A DNA stretch of 64,000 nucleotides, from NCBI RefSeq assembly GCF_013034685.1, contig NZ_WQGO01000006.1, positions 186,001 to 250,000 on the forward strand. The letters run 5' to 3'. This DNA comes from Ruegeria lacuscaerulensis (GTDB lineage: Bacteria > Pseudomonadota > Alphaproteobacteria > Rhodobacterales > Rhodobacteraceae). The position numbers and the translations under genes are program-made. The notes beneath the pieces are model-generated. The model did no database searches, had not been told where the DNA came from, and saw nothing but the letters and a program-made list of their open reading frames with translations. Below, one piece after another: positions 8,230 to 17,201 of this stretch; positions within the stretch are counted from its first letter, which is position 1, and each line of letters begins with the position of its first letter.

Positions 8230-10295
8230 CGCCAGAACCTACCCCAGCCGCGCGACAATTCCTGCGCTCGCGCCTCGCGGGTGACGCCATATAGCCGGTT
8301 GCGCACATTCAGCCGCGCGCCACCGTCGCGCAGGACGGGGCGGATGGTTTGTCTGATCTTGTTGCGCGATGGGCGACCCGTCAGCCATGAGATCGGGATC
8401 TCAAGCCGAATGCCCTTGTCGAACGAGCCTTCGCCGAACTCTTCGAACCCTACCGTGGTCAGGGTAAAGAAAGCACCTACCGTGAACCCGTTGGTAAATT
8501 CCCGATCCAACGAGAACGTCGCGCCATAGTCCCCTGCCAGATAGCGGCCCGCGTCGATCTGGGCATGATAGTCCCCCGGCAGGTCGAAATAGGCCGAGAC
8601 ATGGCCTGTGGCGACGGAATAATCCTGAAAGCCGAACAGCACGTCAAAATCACGCTGCGCCACGTAATTCGCCTCGACCCCCAGAGCGAGGCGACTGTTG
8701 GTCGGGTACCACAAAAGCTCGGCCGACGCCCCGCCAAACATGGTCTCCAGATAGCCCAGCGTGGTGCGGGCGTAGAAATCGGTGCGCGGTCGCCACAGGT
8801 ATTCGGCGGTCATATGCTCGACCCGCAGGTTGGATTCACGGGCATAGATCGCCCAGTCCGACCGAACACGCGGCAGGGTCGAATCCGAAACGCGCGTGCT
8901 GTCGTCCAGCGTGCTCAGAACTGGTTGGCGCAGCCCGGTGGACAGGGTCAGGCCCGGCCTCAGCGTATAGTCCAACCCCAACGCGGCGCCGATTTCATAC
9001 CGCAATGGGTCGTCGGGATCGAAGAAGGAAAAGTTCAGGTAAGGCCCGAACCGATAGGAAAAATGCGGATAGGCGTCGCGCAGTACGCCGCCTTGTAAGA
9101 TCGGGATCGTGTCCGAAATCTCGACCCGCGCGAGGCTGCGCCATGCGTTGTCCGGGTCATGCTCCAATTCGTACAGATCGTTGCGGTCCACCTGCACCGC
9201 ACCCAGTGGCACGCCGTTGGACATCAGCGCAATGTTAAAGGTCTGCGTCCGCGGCGGCTCGGTATTGGCCAGAACCCGAGCGGTGCGGCCCAAGGCCTGC
9301 GCCGCTTGTCCATAGGTTTCGTTCTCGACCCCGACCGTGACAGCATCGCGGTCCTGCGACAGGTAGACCAGCCGCAGCCCTTCACGGTCCAACGCGGTTC
9401 GAATGTCCCCTTGGCTGTCACCGGGCGCACGCAAGGGCGGGGGCGAAGCCCCCTGACCCCCCGGCGCAGGCGTCTGCCGCGGGTCGATGAAATAGCTATA
9501 GGTCAGCCCCAGCGTGGTTCCGTACAGCACCGAGGTGGTCAGTTGCGATCCATTCCGAAACCGGTACTGCGCGCCGATGTTGAACGGAGCGCGGATGTCG
9601 AACCCGATCCGGTCGCGCTCCTCATCGTACAGGTCGGGGGAGTATTCGGCCAAAAAGGTCAGCCGGTCGTTATATTGCCAACTGGCCCCGGCGAACAAGG
9701 CGGCGTCGCCCTGAAACCAGTTGCCGAAATCCAGACGTCCGGTCTCTGAAATGTCACCCGCGCGGGGGTCGCTGCGCTCGTCAAAGCGGCTGCTGATCAG
9801 GCCCAAGGGGTTGGCAAAGCTGCCACGTCCAGCCAGTCGCCCCCAGCCGATGCCTCCGGTCAGCTTGAACCGGTCGCGGATCGTTTTGGTCGCAACGATA
9901 TATTCCGAGGCATAAAGCCCGGTCCCGCCGAAATCCCGCAATCCCAGCACGATGGCGGGCGCTTGGCGGCTTTCTTCGCGCAGGCGGAAATGGATGTCGA
10001 AGCTGCGGTCATAGCGATCACCGCGCGCGCCATCAAAGCCTTTCAGGACGGCGTAGCGGAGGCTGCCATGAACCCAGGGCAGCATCTGAAATGTCATGGT
10101 TGCACGCGCAGTGTCCCGAAAAGCGGATGCGGTAAAGACCAGCGCACCATCATCGAACATCTCGGCTGTGGGCAACTCGATCAGGCCCGGCGTTCCGTAT
10201 GTGGACACGGTCTGAGCCTGTACCATGCCTGCCAGAGTTGCGCCGATCACAGCCATCGCAATTGTCCAGCCTCGTATTCCCGTTTGGTTCGTCAC
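8226..10295 (-). CDS. yjbH: YjbH/GfcD-family outer-membrane beta-barrel protein
   Basis: This 689-residue protein begins with a signal peptide (about residues 12-27, ending VQAQ) and the family hallmark TYGTPGLIELPTAEMFDDG. The body is rich in alternating aromatic/polar beta strands, and the C-terminus ends in aromatic residues (GWGRFWR), as in outer-membrane barrels. YjbH/GfcD proteins are thought to help polysaccharide cross or attach at the outer membrane. It is first in the minus-strand run YjbH-YjbF-Wza-Wzx-GT4-sulfotransferase. The GTG at 10295 is the longest start; ATG 10256 inside the signal peptide is possible but less likely. Confidence 0.87.
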   Translation of the reverse strand: MTNQTGIRGWTIAMAVIGATLAGMVQAQTVSTYGTPGLIELPTAEMFDDGALVFTASAFRDTARATMTFQMLPWVHGSLRYAVLKGFDGARGDRYDRSFDIHFRLREESRQAPAIVLGLRDFGGTGLYASEYIVATKTIRDRFKLTGGIGWGRLAGRGSFANPLGLISSRFDERSDPRAGDISETGRLDFGNWFQGDAALFAGASWQYNDRLTFLAEYSPDLYDEERDRIGFDIRAPFNIGAQYRFRNGSQLTTSVLYGTTLGLTYSYFIDPRQTPAPGGQGASPPPLRAPGDSQGDIRTALDREGLRLVYLSQDRDAVTVGVENETYGQAAQALGRTARVLANTEPPRTQTFNIALMSNGVPLGAVQVDRNDLYELEHDPDNAWRSLARVEISDTIPILQGGVLRDAYPHFSYRFGPYLNFSFFDPDDPLRYEIGAALGLDYTLRPGLTLSTGLRQPVLSTLDDSTRVSDSTLPRVRSDWAIYARESNLRVEHMTAEYLWRPRTDFYARTTLGYLETMFGGASAELLWYPTNSRLALGVEANYVAQRDFDVLFGFQDYSVATGHVSAYFDLPGDYHAQIDAGRYLAGDYGATFSLDREFTNGFTVGAFFTLTTVGFEEFGEGSFDKGIRLEIPISWLTGRPSRNKIRQTIRPVLRDGGARLNVRNRLYGVTREARAQELSRGWGRFWR

Positions 10296-10606
10296 GTCAC
10301 CATGTCACTTCAAACTTTCCGAGCGATCCCGACACAGGAATGTGGATTGTAGTCAGCACCAAGTAATACTCACCCTATAGGAGAAATACAGTTTTGAATT
10401 TCCGGTAGCTGAATTTCCTTTGGGATGAAAGGTCGGCAATTAGGTCGAAAATTCTGGGGCGTATTTCATTTACCGCTGAAAGCCATTCAATTTATTGAAA
10501 TACAAGTTGATTTTATTAATACATTGTTCACCATTGACGCTATAAAGACAGTGTAATTTCTCAGGTGTGGTATCGGCGGCACAGGTTTCGCTTCAGGAGC
10601 TTTCGG
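10296..10606. promoter_or_regulatory. Divergent A/T-rich regulatory region between YjbH and YjbE
   Basis: About 310 nt with no gene separate the divergent YjbH and YjbE genes. The stretch 10370-10560 is much richer in A/T than its surroundings. It contains a perfect palindrome, TTCAAT-TT-ATTGAA (10486-10499), placed to act on either promoter. I cannot assign a regulator, and no convincing -35/-10 pair with 16-18 nt spacing was found. Confidence 0.5.
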
Positions 10607-10858
10607 ATGTTCAGAACTTCAGCATTGGTTCTTTTTATATCAACCACAGGTGTAGTTGCTCAACAGGCAGAAAACACCGACGCCTCGGAAGACGTCGAGG
10701 ATACAGTCACAGCCGCCGAAGCCGCTGAAGAGGCGGGTGTAACGGGCTTTGTCCCTCTGGTCGCCCCTGCGCTGGGTGCTGCTGCTGCCGCTGTGGGTTT
10801 GGCGGCTGCCGGGGGCGGGTCGTCGACCACAACGACCAGCACGGTCAGCACCAACTGA
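10607..10858 (+). CDS. yjbE: YjbE-like small secreted exopolysaccharide protein
   Basis: This 83-residue protein has a signal peptide ending VVAQ near residue 16, an acidic region (TDASEDVEDTVTAAEAAEE), a hydrophobic alanine/glycine-rich stretch (PALGAAAAAVGLAAAGGG) and a serine/threonine tail (SSTTTTSTVSTN). This matches the layout of E. coli YjbE/GfcA, a tiny secreted protein with a Thr-rich tail of unknown mechanism. AGGAG at 10595-10599 lies 7 nt before ATG 10607, which is preferred over the earlier in-frame ATG at 10565. It is divergent from YjbH and convergent with Wzc. Short low-complexity proteins are hard to assign, so context carries weight. Confidence 0.72.
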   Translation: MFRTSALVLFISTTGVVAQQAENTDASEDVEDTVTAAEAAEEAGVTGFVPLVAPALGAAAAAVGLAAAGGGSSTTTTSTVSTN

Positions 10859-10885
10859 TCCTTGACCCCGCCAAAAATGGCGCGC

Positions 10886-13003
10886 CTAGTTGCTATAGTA
10901 GGATGCGCCGTAGCGGCCATAGGCATAGCCATATTGCTTGGCGCTGCGCATATTGATCTGCCCCATGACGATCCCCGTTAGGCGTTGATTGTCCATGTGG
11001 AACTGCCGAATGGCCTCGGTCACATCCTGTTCGGCTGTGGCATTCCACTTAATAGTCAGCAAAACGGCGTCGGCATTGCGCGCGATCAGTCGGGCATCTG
11101 ACACCAGTAGCGTGGGCGGCGTATCGATCAGGATGACATCGTAGAACTTGCGCGTATCCTCCAGAAACTGTCGGAAGCGTTCCGAGGCGAACAGATCCGC
11201 CGCATTGGTCGCTGTTTTCTGACCTGCCAGGATATCGCAGCCGATCAGCGGGTCTTGAAAGATTGCATCTGTGGCCGCAACATCTCCGGCCAGAACTGAA
11301 ACGATCCCGGTATTCGGCACATCGCGCAATTGGTCGGTCATGGTCAGGCGGCGGATATCTCCCTCGACCAACAGGACTTTTTTACCAATCCCGACAAAGT
11401 TCTGCGCCAATGCCATGGTGTTGGTGGTTTTGCCTTCGCCAGGCAGCGATGACGTCATGACAATAACCTGCGGCGGGCGATCCACGTTGGACAACATCAG
11501 AGAGGTTCGCAGATTGCGCACCGCCTCAGCCGTTGCGGAGGCGGGCTTGGCGGCGAGATAGTCCAAAACCTTGCGCCGGTCGCGGGCTGGAAAGGTCGGG
11601 ATTTGACCCAGAACGCTGTAGCCGGTCTTGCGCTCAACCTCGGGCGCTGAACGATACCCTTTTCTCCGCGCCTCCAGCACAAAGACAATGGCGGTACCCA
11701 GGATCAGACCAAGGATTGCGGCCAAAACCAGCATCAGCGGTTTTCTCGGGCGCGACGGGTCCGTCGGAATAACGGCGCGCGAGATTTGGCGACTGTCAGC
11801 CTTCTGTATCCCCTCCTGCGCCGAGGTCTCCTTAAGACGGGTCAGGAAATACTCGTACAGCAGACGAACAGCCTCGGCCTCTCGGGTGAGTTGCTGTAAT
11901 GCGATGAGGTCCGCATTCTGCTGAGTGATCTGTTCGGACAGGTCTTGCGCAGATTGGGTCAAAGCCTGCGCCTGTTGCGCGGCGCGCCGGGCCTCAAGCG
12001 CGGTGCGGGCCACAAGACGTTCGAAGGCTGTGTCGAACTCAGTCGTTTGGCCACCCGCCAATTGCGCAAACAACCGGTCCAGTTGCGGATCACCCGCCTC
12101 CTGCGCCTGTTCCGCGCGGGTGGTCGCGGCGGTCAGGCGATCAAACCTTGCCTGCGCCGCGATTTGCGCAGCCGCAGCGGTTTCGGCCCGGTCACGCAAA
12201 TCCTTGAGCTGGACTTCCTGAAGCTGCAACGCCTCGGCAGATACCAAAGCAGTTGACGTGTCAAAGGCACTCAACTTGGCCTCTGACGCTTCCAATTCCT
12301 GCTGCAACTCAGCCACTCGGTCGGTCAGCCAGGCGGTGGCCTGCTCGGTCGCTGCGAATTTTACTTCAGTCTGGTCGCGCACATAAAGGTCAACGATCGT
12401 ATCCGCGATCAGGGCTGATTTGCGGGCCGATTCAGTCTCGACCGTCACGCGGAACACAAGGCTTTGGGGCAGGTTTCGGATCGAAGTTTCCTGCAACAGC
12501 GCGGTGATCACGCTATCGCGGGTGATTTGGGCGCTGATTTCATCCGGCAAAGGCGCAGGCTGCGGTGACAGGCCTAAACCTTCCTTGATTTTGTCCCTCA
12601 GCGTTTTAGGCAGCAGCGCAGCGTTGAATTCCGGATCGGAGGTCAGGTCCAGCCTGTCGACGACCTTGCCAATCAGTCCACGGGATCTGAGAACCTCAAG
12701 CTCGGAATTCACCTCGGTCGACTCGCCGGACAAACCGCCGACAACAGACTGGAGGTCGACAATGCTCTGCTGTTGCGTCTCAAGCATCACAACGGCGCTG
12801 GACCGGTACATCGGCACCGCCGCGAAGATCAGGTAGGCGAGCGTTGCCATCACAGTCAGCGCTGTGGCGGCGGCGATCACCCATTTCCCGCACCAAAGGG
12901 TTGCGAAAAGGGCGCTCAGGTCAACGATCTCGCCATCAAATGGGTCAACGCCCGTGGGCCGCGGTGCGGTCAGGGGCGGGTTTGGAACAGTAAATTGCTT
13001 CAT
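10886..13003 (-). CDS. wzc: Wzc-type polysaccharide co-polymerase and tyrosine autokinase
   Basis: This 705-residue protein has a Wzz domain with membrane spans near 38-58 and 425-445, a long coiled-coil periplasmic region (about 200-380), and a C-terminal BY-kinase. The kinase has Walker [10 protein letters not shown] (518-526), a Walker A' reading VEGDIRR in which Glu replaces the usual first Asp, Walker B VILIDTPP (about 623-630) and a tail with six tyrosines between 691 and 703. Cycles of tail phosphorylation control chain length and export with Wza and Wzy. It lies downstream of the priming transferase on the same strand with a 90-nt gap. Confidence 0.9.
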   Translation of the reverse strand: MKQFTVPNPPLTAPRPTGVDPFDGEIVDLSALFATLWCGKWVIAAATALTVMATLAYLIFAAVPMYRSSAVVMLETQQQSIVDLQSVVGGLSGESTEVNSELEVLRSRGLIGKVVDRLDLTSDPEFNAALLPKTLRDKIKEGLGLSPQPAPLPDEISAQITRDSVITALLQETSIRNLPQSLVFRVTVETESARKSALIADTIVDLYVRDQTEVKFAATEQATAWLTDRVAELQQELEASEAKLSAFDTSTALVSAEALQLQEVQLKDLRDRAETAAAAQIAAQARFDRLTAATTRAEQAQEAGDPQLDRLFAQLAGGQTTEFDTAFERLVARTALEARRAAQQAQALTQSAQDLSEQITQQNADLIALQQLTREAEAVRLLYEYFLTRLKETSAQEGIQKADSRQISRAVIPTDPSRPRKPLMLVLAAILGLILGTAIVFVLEARRKGYRSAPEVERKTGYSVLGQIPTFPARDRRKVLDYLAAKPASATAEAVRNLRTSLMLSNVDRPPQVIVMTSSLPGEGKTTNTMALAQNFVGIGKKVLLVEGDIRRLTMTDQLRDVPNTGIVSVLAGDVAATDAIFQDPLIGCDILAGQKTATNAADLFASERFRQFLEDTRKFYDVILIDTPPTLLVSDARLIARNADAVLLTIKWNATAEQDVTEAIRQFHMDNQRLTGIVMGQINMRSAKQYGYAYGRYGASYYSN

Positions 13004-13093
13004 CAGAGTTTGGTCGTCTGCTCGAAATGCATTCTATGCGCGTTTTAAGAACCATATAGACACGTAAGGGTAGAATAAACCCTGACAGTGCGT

Positions 13094-13780
13094 TTATCGT
13101 CCCGTTCGCATGACCACGGCTGAGACTGTTCGGAAAAGGATGCTGATATCTTTTCGAAAACTGCGCTGAGCCAGATAGGCCACGTCCATCGCGATCCGTG
13201 CGTCATAGCTGACATCATTGCGCCCCGAAACTTGCCACAGCCCTGTAATGCCCGGTTTCTGCGCCACATAGGCCGAAGCGGCGGCGCCGTATTTCACCAA
13301 CTCGACGGTGACGACGGGGCGTGGGCCGACAAAGCTCATCTCGCCTTTCAATACGTTCCAGATTTGCGGCAACTCATCCAGACTGGTCCGGCGTAGAAGA
13401 TGACCCAGCCGGTTGATGCGTGGATCATGGGTGAGTTTGCGGTCTCTTTCCCATTCAATCGCAGCCTGCGGGTTGGCCTGAAGATAAGCACGTAGCTGTG
13501 CCTCGGCATCGACGCACATGGTTCGGATCTTCCAGCATTTGAACAACGTTCCGTTCTTGCCAACGCGTTTTTGCCCAAAGAAACCTGGACCGCCCTCGCA
13601 GCGCATCAAAGCCCAAAGGACCAGAACGACCGGCGTTACAACTGGCAGCAGTAGCAGCGCAAGGCAGATATCAAAAGCGCGTTTGCCCAACCCGGAATAG
13701 ATCCCCGATGGTGTATCAGGCGGGACGGATGAGGGGGCCGCGGCATCCTCGGCAACTGTTGCTGCGCCAAAATCCAGCAT
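13094..13780 (-). CDS. ExoY/WbaP-type priming sugar-phosphate transferase
   Basis: This 228-residue protein is a monotopic phosphoglycosyl transferase. One hydrophobic segment (about residues 38-60) is followed by the catalytic core with [18 protein letters not shown] and the C-terminal [21 protein letters not shown] motif. It should transfer a hexose-1-phosphate from a UDP-sugar to undecaprenyl phosphate, starting the repeat unit made by this locus. It is the first gene of the exoY-wzc pair, with an A/T-rich promoter region upstream. The length equals ExoY (short form without the extra N-terminal membrane domain of WbaP). The sugar is not predictable. Confidence 0.9.
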   Translation of the reverse strand: MLDFGAATVAEDAAAPSSVPPDTPSGIYSGLGKRAFDICLALLLLPVVTPVVLVLWALMRCEGGPGFFGQKRVGKNGTLFKCWKIRTMCVDAEAQLRAYLQANPQAAIEWERDRKLTHDPRINRLGHLLRRTSLDELPQIWNVLKGEMSFVGPRPVVTVELVKYGAAASAYVAQKPGITGLWQVSGRNDVSYDARIAMDVAYLAQRSFRKDISILFRTVSAVVMRTGR

Positions 13781-13983
13781 TCAAAAAAATCCCGGTTCCC
13801 AAATGTTGAGCTACAACTTTTAGGTGTAGAAAGCGAAAATTAGTTAATTAAAGGTTGATAAGAGCTGAGTGCAGCAAATTTTTGTTGACCAACTTGCAGA
13901 AAACTCGATGGCGCAGGCGTATACGCAAAGCAGCCTGATCAAACGTGGGTTTTTAGCATGGAGGAAGGCACGAGACCGAGATG
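13781..13983. promoter_or_regulatory. Intergenic region upstream of the priming transferase
   Basis: About 200 non-coding nt lie between the 96-residue membrane protein gene and the priming transferase, both on the minus strand. It is A/T-rich near 13830-13900 (TTAGTTAATTAAAG) and probably holds the promoter of the exoY-wzc pair and the end of the preceding operon. I found no clear terminator hairpin or operator. Confidence 0.35.
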
Positions 13984-14274
13984 TCAGGCCTTGGGCAGTG
14001 GCAGACAGCCCGGCAGGCCCGCAGGGAGCACCAGGCGAGCGCCCATATTATATAGGGATTTTACAAATCCCTCGCTTTCTGACGCGACGGTCAGGCTGAA
14101 GGGCGAGGCCGCAAGGACCGAGACGTCGCCGGGCAGCGCCTCAAGCATCTGCGTTTTGGGCAGGACAACCACATAGGCCGGGGCGTCGTCTGTCAGCAAA
14201 GCCACAACAACAAGCGTGGACAGCCACCCCAGAAACATCAGCGGCAGGGCAATCAGAACCGCCCTAATAGTCAT
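13984..14274 (-). CDS. Small single-span membrane protein of unknown function
   Basis: This 96-residue protein has one N-terminal hydrophobic segment (about residues 5-27, LIALPLMFLGWLSTLVVVALL) and a small extracytoplasmic domain. I do not recognise a family. It is the last gene of the five-gene minus-strand operon and overlaps the 348-residue gene by 11 nt, so it is translationally coupled to it. The overlap and sensible amino-acid composition support it being real. Confidence 0.6.
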   Translation of the reverse strand: MTIRAVLIALPLMFLGWLSTLVVVALLTDDAPAYVVVLPKTQMLEALPGDVSVLAASPFSLTVASESEGFVKSLYNMGARLVLPAGLPGCLPLPKA

Positions 14275-15310
14275 GGATATGTTCCAGTGCCAGGCCTGCC
14301 CCCGGAAGTTGGCGCAGACGTTCGGCCAGATCGGACACTTTGACGACGATCAGATGTCGGTGGTCGCCGAACCCTTGGCGAGGCGCGCTGTAGATCGCGT
14401 CTGCCCGCGTGGGCTGATCCGAAATTGCGGTAAACAGGATGTCGTCATTGCCTGCGATCTCGACCACGTTCACACCGTCACCGGCCATCTGCACCAGCAG
14501 ATTGGTCAGGGCGCGGTAGCGTGGCGTCTCGATCTCAATCCCTTCGGGGCGCTGGGCGATGACTTGCATGTCGGGATAGGCGGGCAACTCGCCCTCTGAG
14601 GTGACGATCATGCGAAGGGTCAGCTCATCCTGACCGACCTGCTCAACGGCCTGTTCAATCACCCCGGCATAGCCACCCTTGGCGGTGTATTCCAGACCCA
14701 GAGCTATTGCGCGTTCAGTGTCGCGGATCGAGCCGCTGGACTGGTCAATCAAGCTTTGGGCATCGTCGTCAAAGCGCCACTTGTACCATGGCACCTGTTG
14801 CAGGAATTCAGCGTAACCTGATGCCTGCTGCGCCGACAGTTCATCCAGCGGAGCCCGTTCCGGGCCGCGCAGGGCGGTAAACAGGCGGCCGACTGTCTCT
14901 TCGTACAGTGCCTTCAACGCCAGTTCCGCCGTGAAACTGGCCCCGATCACATAGATCGTCTGCTTGGTCTCACCGTCAATCTCGCCATGGGCAGCGGCTG
15001 TTTCGGTCAGCGCGCAGAGCGAGCTCCAGAACCCCGTGATCCCCTGCCAGAAGCCGTAGTCATGCGGGTCGCCTTGGCGCAGAACCTCGGCATAATCCTC
15101 ATAAGCGTGGACAATGTGCCACTCAGGATAGGTCATCAGGCTGCGGGTTTCGGGGCGGTGATGCTCGGCCGGTAGCAGGGCGTCGTAGGGTTGCGCCTGC
15201 GCGGTACCCTTGCAGCTTGTTTCGACATAGATGATCGGTGCGGCCAAGCCGATCCCGACCAGCACCAACAGCAGAACCAGCCTGCGCAGCCATCTCAGCA
15301 GAACTCTCAT
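14264..15310 (-). CDS. Membrane-anchored protein of unknown function
   Basis: This 348-residue protein has a basic N-terminus and one membrane anchor (about residues 9-30), then a mostly helical periplasmic domain. Conserved-looking patches are LMTYPEWHIVHAYEDYA, GFWSSLCALTETA and VPWYKWRF. I do not recognise a family with certainty. It overlaps its upstream neighbour by 4 nt (15307-15310) and its downstream neighbour by 11 nt. Its operon partners are a Tat-exported FAD oxidase and an alpha/beta hydrolase, so a periplasmic oxidation pathway is plausible, but no function can be given. Confidence 0.65.
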   Translation of the reverse strand: MRVLLRWLRRLVLLLVLVGIGLAAPIIYVETSCKGTAQAQPYDALLPAEHHRPETRSLMTYPEWHIVHAYEDYAEVLRQGDPHDYGFWQGITGFWSSLCALTETAAAHGEIDGETKQTIYVIGASFTAELALKALYEETVGRLFTALRGPERAPLDELSAQQASGYAEFLQQVPWYKWRFDDDAQSLIDQSSGSIRDTERAIALGLEYTAKGGYAGVIEQAVEQVGQDELTLRMIVTSEGELPAYPDMQVIAQRPEGIEIETPRYRALTNLLVQMAGDGVNVVEIAGNDDILFTAISDQPTRADAIYSAPRQGFGDHRHLIVVKVSDLAERLRQLPGAGLALEHIHDY

Positions 15311-15717
15311 GTCGTCCTCCGTGCGTCACGCAGACCGGCCCAGGCGGCCACCCCTCCCAGCGCCAGATGCGGCAGGTTTGCCAGCACGCGCCCGAGGGAC
15401 AGGTCCATCCCGGCAGAGTCGTTCGTGAAGATCCCCAGATCCAGATAGCCATAACCGGTGAAGAACCCGAACACGCCGTCGCCCAGATAGGCCAGCCCGA
15501 ACAGGATCAGAAAGGTCCGCGCCGCGCGATGGGACCAGAGCCCTGCAATCAGCGCCCAGAAGGCCGAGGCCACATGCAGCGCATCATCATAGATATCCAG
15601 CGCAAAGATTCCGAAAGCCAGACCGTTTTCATCCGTCAGGCCGGGCACGTAGTTCAGCGACGCGGCAATCATCAGTGCCACGAAATACCCCATACAGAGT
15701 TTTTGTAGATTGGTCAT
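15307..15717 (-). CDS. Small polytopic membrane protein (DUF4383-like)
   Basis: This 136-residue protein has four hydrophobic segments. The pattern DALHVASAFWALIAG followed by FGLAYLGDGVFGF, with a late NLPHLALGG, resembles the DUF4383 group in which histidines and glycines recur within the helices. The start at 15717 is chosen because its ATG overlaps the FAD oxidase stop by 4 nt (ATGA); an ATG 24 nt further upstream is possible. Function unknown; operon position suggests a partner of the exported oxidase. Confidence 0.6.
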   Translation of the reverse strand: MTNLQKLCMGYFVALMIAASLNYVPGLTDENGLAFGIFALDIYDDALHVASAFWALIAGLWSHRAARTFLILFGLAYLGDGVFGFFTGYGYLDLGIFTNDSAGMDLSLGRVLANLPHLALGGVAAWAGLRDARRTT

Positions 15718-17201
15718 AGCCGCCCCAAATAGCTGTCCCAAAGGTTGTTTCTTAGCACCAGTTGCGGGTCTAACACGCGTTTGGCCCGCGCAAATTCCCG
15801 CGCGCGCGGATAGGCGGCGGTCAGTTGATCCAGCCGTGCGTGCGGGCGATACGGCAGGTAATAAGCCCCGCCGATCGCGGTGATCCGGTCGATCAGCTCT
15901 TGCGTCATGCGGGCCATGTCGGCCTCGGCGCGGGCGGTCATCTCCTGACTGAAAGACATAACGGCGGCGATGCGTGGTTCCGAGGCGAAGGACAGAACCG
16001 CCTGATCGTCCTGCGCCACATAGCGCAGGGTCACGTTCAGAAACTCCTGATACGAGGCCGGGATCACCTCGCGGCAGGCGGTCAGGAAGTCATTAAACGC
16101 ATCGAAACCCACGAAATACTCGTGCAGGATATCGGTGCGGTCCGGGTTGCGGTCGTCTAGCGTGACGACGGGTTCGTTGATCAGGGAATTCCGCGTCGCT
16201 TCACCTCCGCCCAAGGCCGGACCCAGCGTGGTTTCGTTCCACCAGCGGAAGGACTTGAACGCCTCGTTGCCCAGTTGTGCTCGGTACAGGCGGCTGGCGG
16301 CATGGGACATCCATCCCGAGCCGGATGCAGGCGGCAGGTCCGATTGATCCTCGGTCTCGCGGTAGGTGATCAGCAAGGCTTGTTCAAAGAAGGACGCCCG
16401 TTCGACATTGAGCCTGCCATAGGCCATCGTCACAGCCGGGTCAGCCACGGCCTGGCGGAAAGCGTTGGCAAAGGCGCTGGCTTCCATCACTTTGAAAGTA
16501 GGTGATAGCCGTGTATTAGAGACCATTTCGACTTCTAGATCGACGATGATGCCGATCAGCCCATAGCCTCCCATGCCCAGATTGAACAGGTCGGCGTTTT
16601 CCGTGGGCGAGCATGTCACAAGCTCTCCGTCCGGTAGGATCATGCGCAGGGATCGCACGGTTGCGCCCATCGGCCCGAACGGAACCGGCCAGCCATGGGC
16701 GTTGACGGAATAGGTCGCGGCGACGCCGAAATCGTGGTTCGATTGCATCACCTTGGGCGACCATCCTGCAGGGTCCAACGCCGCAATGACCTGAGACCAG
16801 CGTGCCCCGGCATGGGCGCGGTATGTCTGCGCTGCGCTGTCAATCTCGACCGAGCCGTTGTCAAAGGTGATCGCTGTGCCATCGCGCGGGATGGCTTGCG
16901 CCCCCATCGAATGGCGCGCGGCGCCGACATTCACCGGGCCGCCCTCGGCCTGTGCCTGCGCCAGTTCCTGACGGATAGCCGTGATCAGGGCGTCATCAGC
17001 ATTCTCGGTCATCACCAGATGCTTGTGTACCGGCGTCGGTGACAATCCGCTGGCGTCATTCAGGATCGTGGCATCCGACACGGCAGGCGTGTAGCGGGTG
17101 CCGTCATAAACGGGCAGGTTGGGCCCCAACCAACGAGACAAGCCCCAGCCCGCCACCCCACCGGCGGTGAAAAGCGCGGCGCGTCTGGTGAAATTCCTCA
17201 T
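15714..17201 (-). CDS. Tat-exported FAD-linked oxidase, gulono/arabinonolactone-oxidase-like
   Basis: This 495-residue protein begins with a twin-arginine-like signal (FTRRAALFTAGGVAGWGL). The PCMH-type FAD domain follows at about 60-240, with GAARHSMGAQAI (pyrophosphate loop and the histidine region used for covalent FAD in the VAO family), VAATYSVNAHGW and GMGGYGLIGIIVDLEVEM. The C-terminus ends with VLDPQLVLRNNLWDSYLG, like the aldonolactone oxidase group. It probably oxidises a sugar lactone or alditol in the periplasm. It is second in a five-gene operon; its ATG overlaps the hydrolase stop by 4 nt (17198-17201). The substrate cannot be inferred. Confidence 0.75.
   Translation of the reverse strand: MRNFTRRAALFTAGGVAGWGLSRWLGPNLPVYDGTRYTPAVSDATILNDASGLSPTPVHKHLVMTENADDALITAIRQELAQAQAEGGPVNVGAARHSMGAQAIPRDGTAITFDNGSVEIDSAAQTYRAHAGARWSQVIAALDPAGWSPKVMQSNHDFGVAATYSVNAHGWPVPFGPMGATVRSLRMILPDGELVTCSPTENADLFNLGMGGYGLIGIIVDLEVEMVSNTRLSPTFKVMEASAFANAFRQAVADPAVTMAYGRLNVERASFFEQALLITYRETEDQSDLPPASGSGWMSHAASRLYRAQLGNEAFKSFRWWNETTLGPALGGGEATRNSLINEPVVTLDDRNPDRTDILHEYFVGFDAFNDFLTACREVIPASYQEFLNVTLRYVAQDDQAVLSFASEPRIAAVMSFSQEMTARAEADMARMTQELIDRITAIGGAYYLPYRPHARLDQLTAAYPRAREFARAKRVLDPQLVLRNNLWDSYLGRL

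Noticed and set aside
10501..10606. Sigma-70 promoter with TTGACG at 10534 for yjbE
   Set aside because: No acceptable -10 hexamer occurs 16-18 nt downstream; TGTAAT and TATAAA are at wrong distances.
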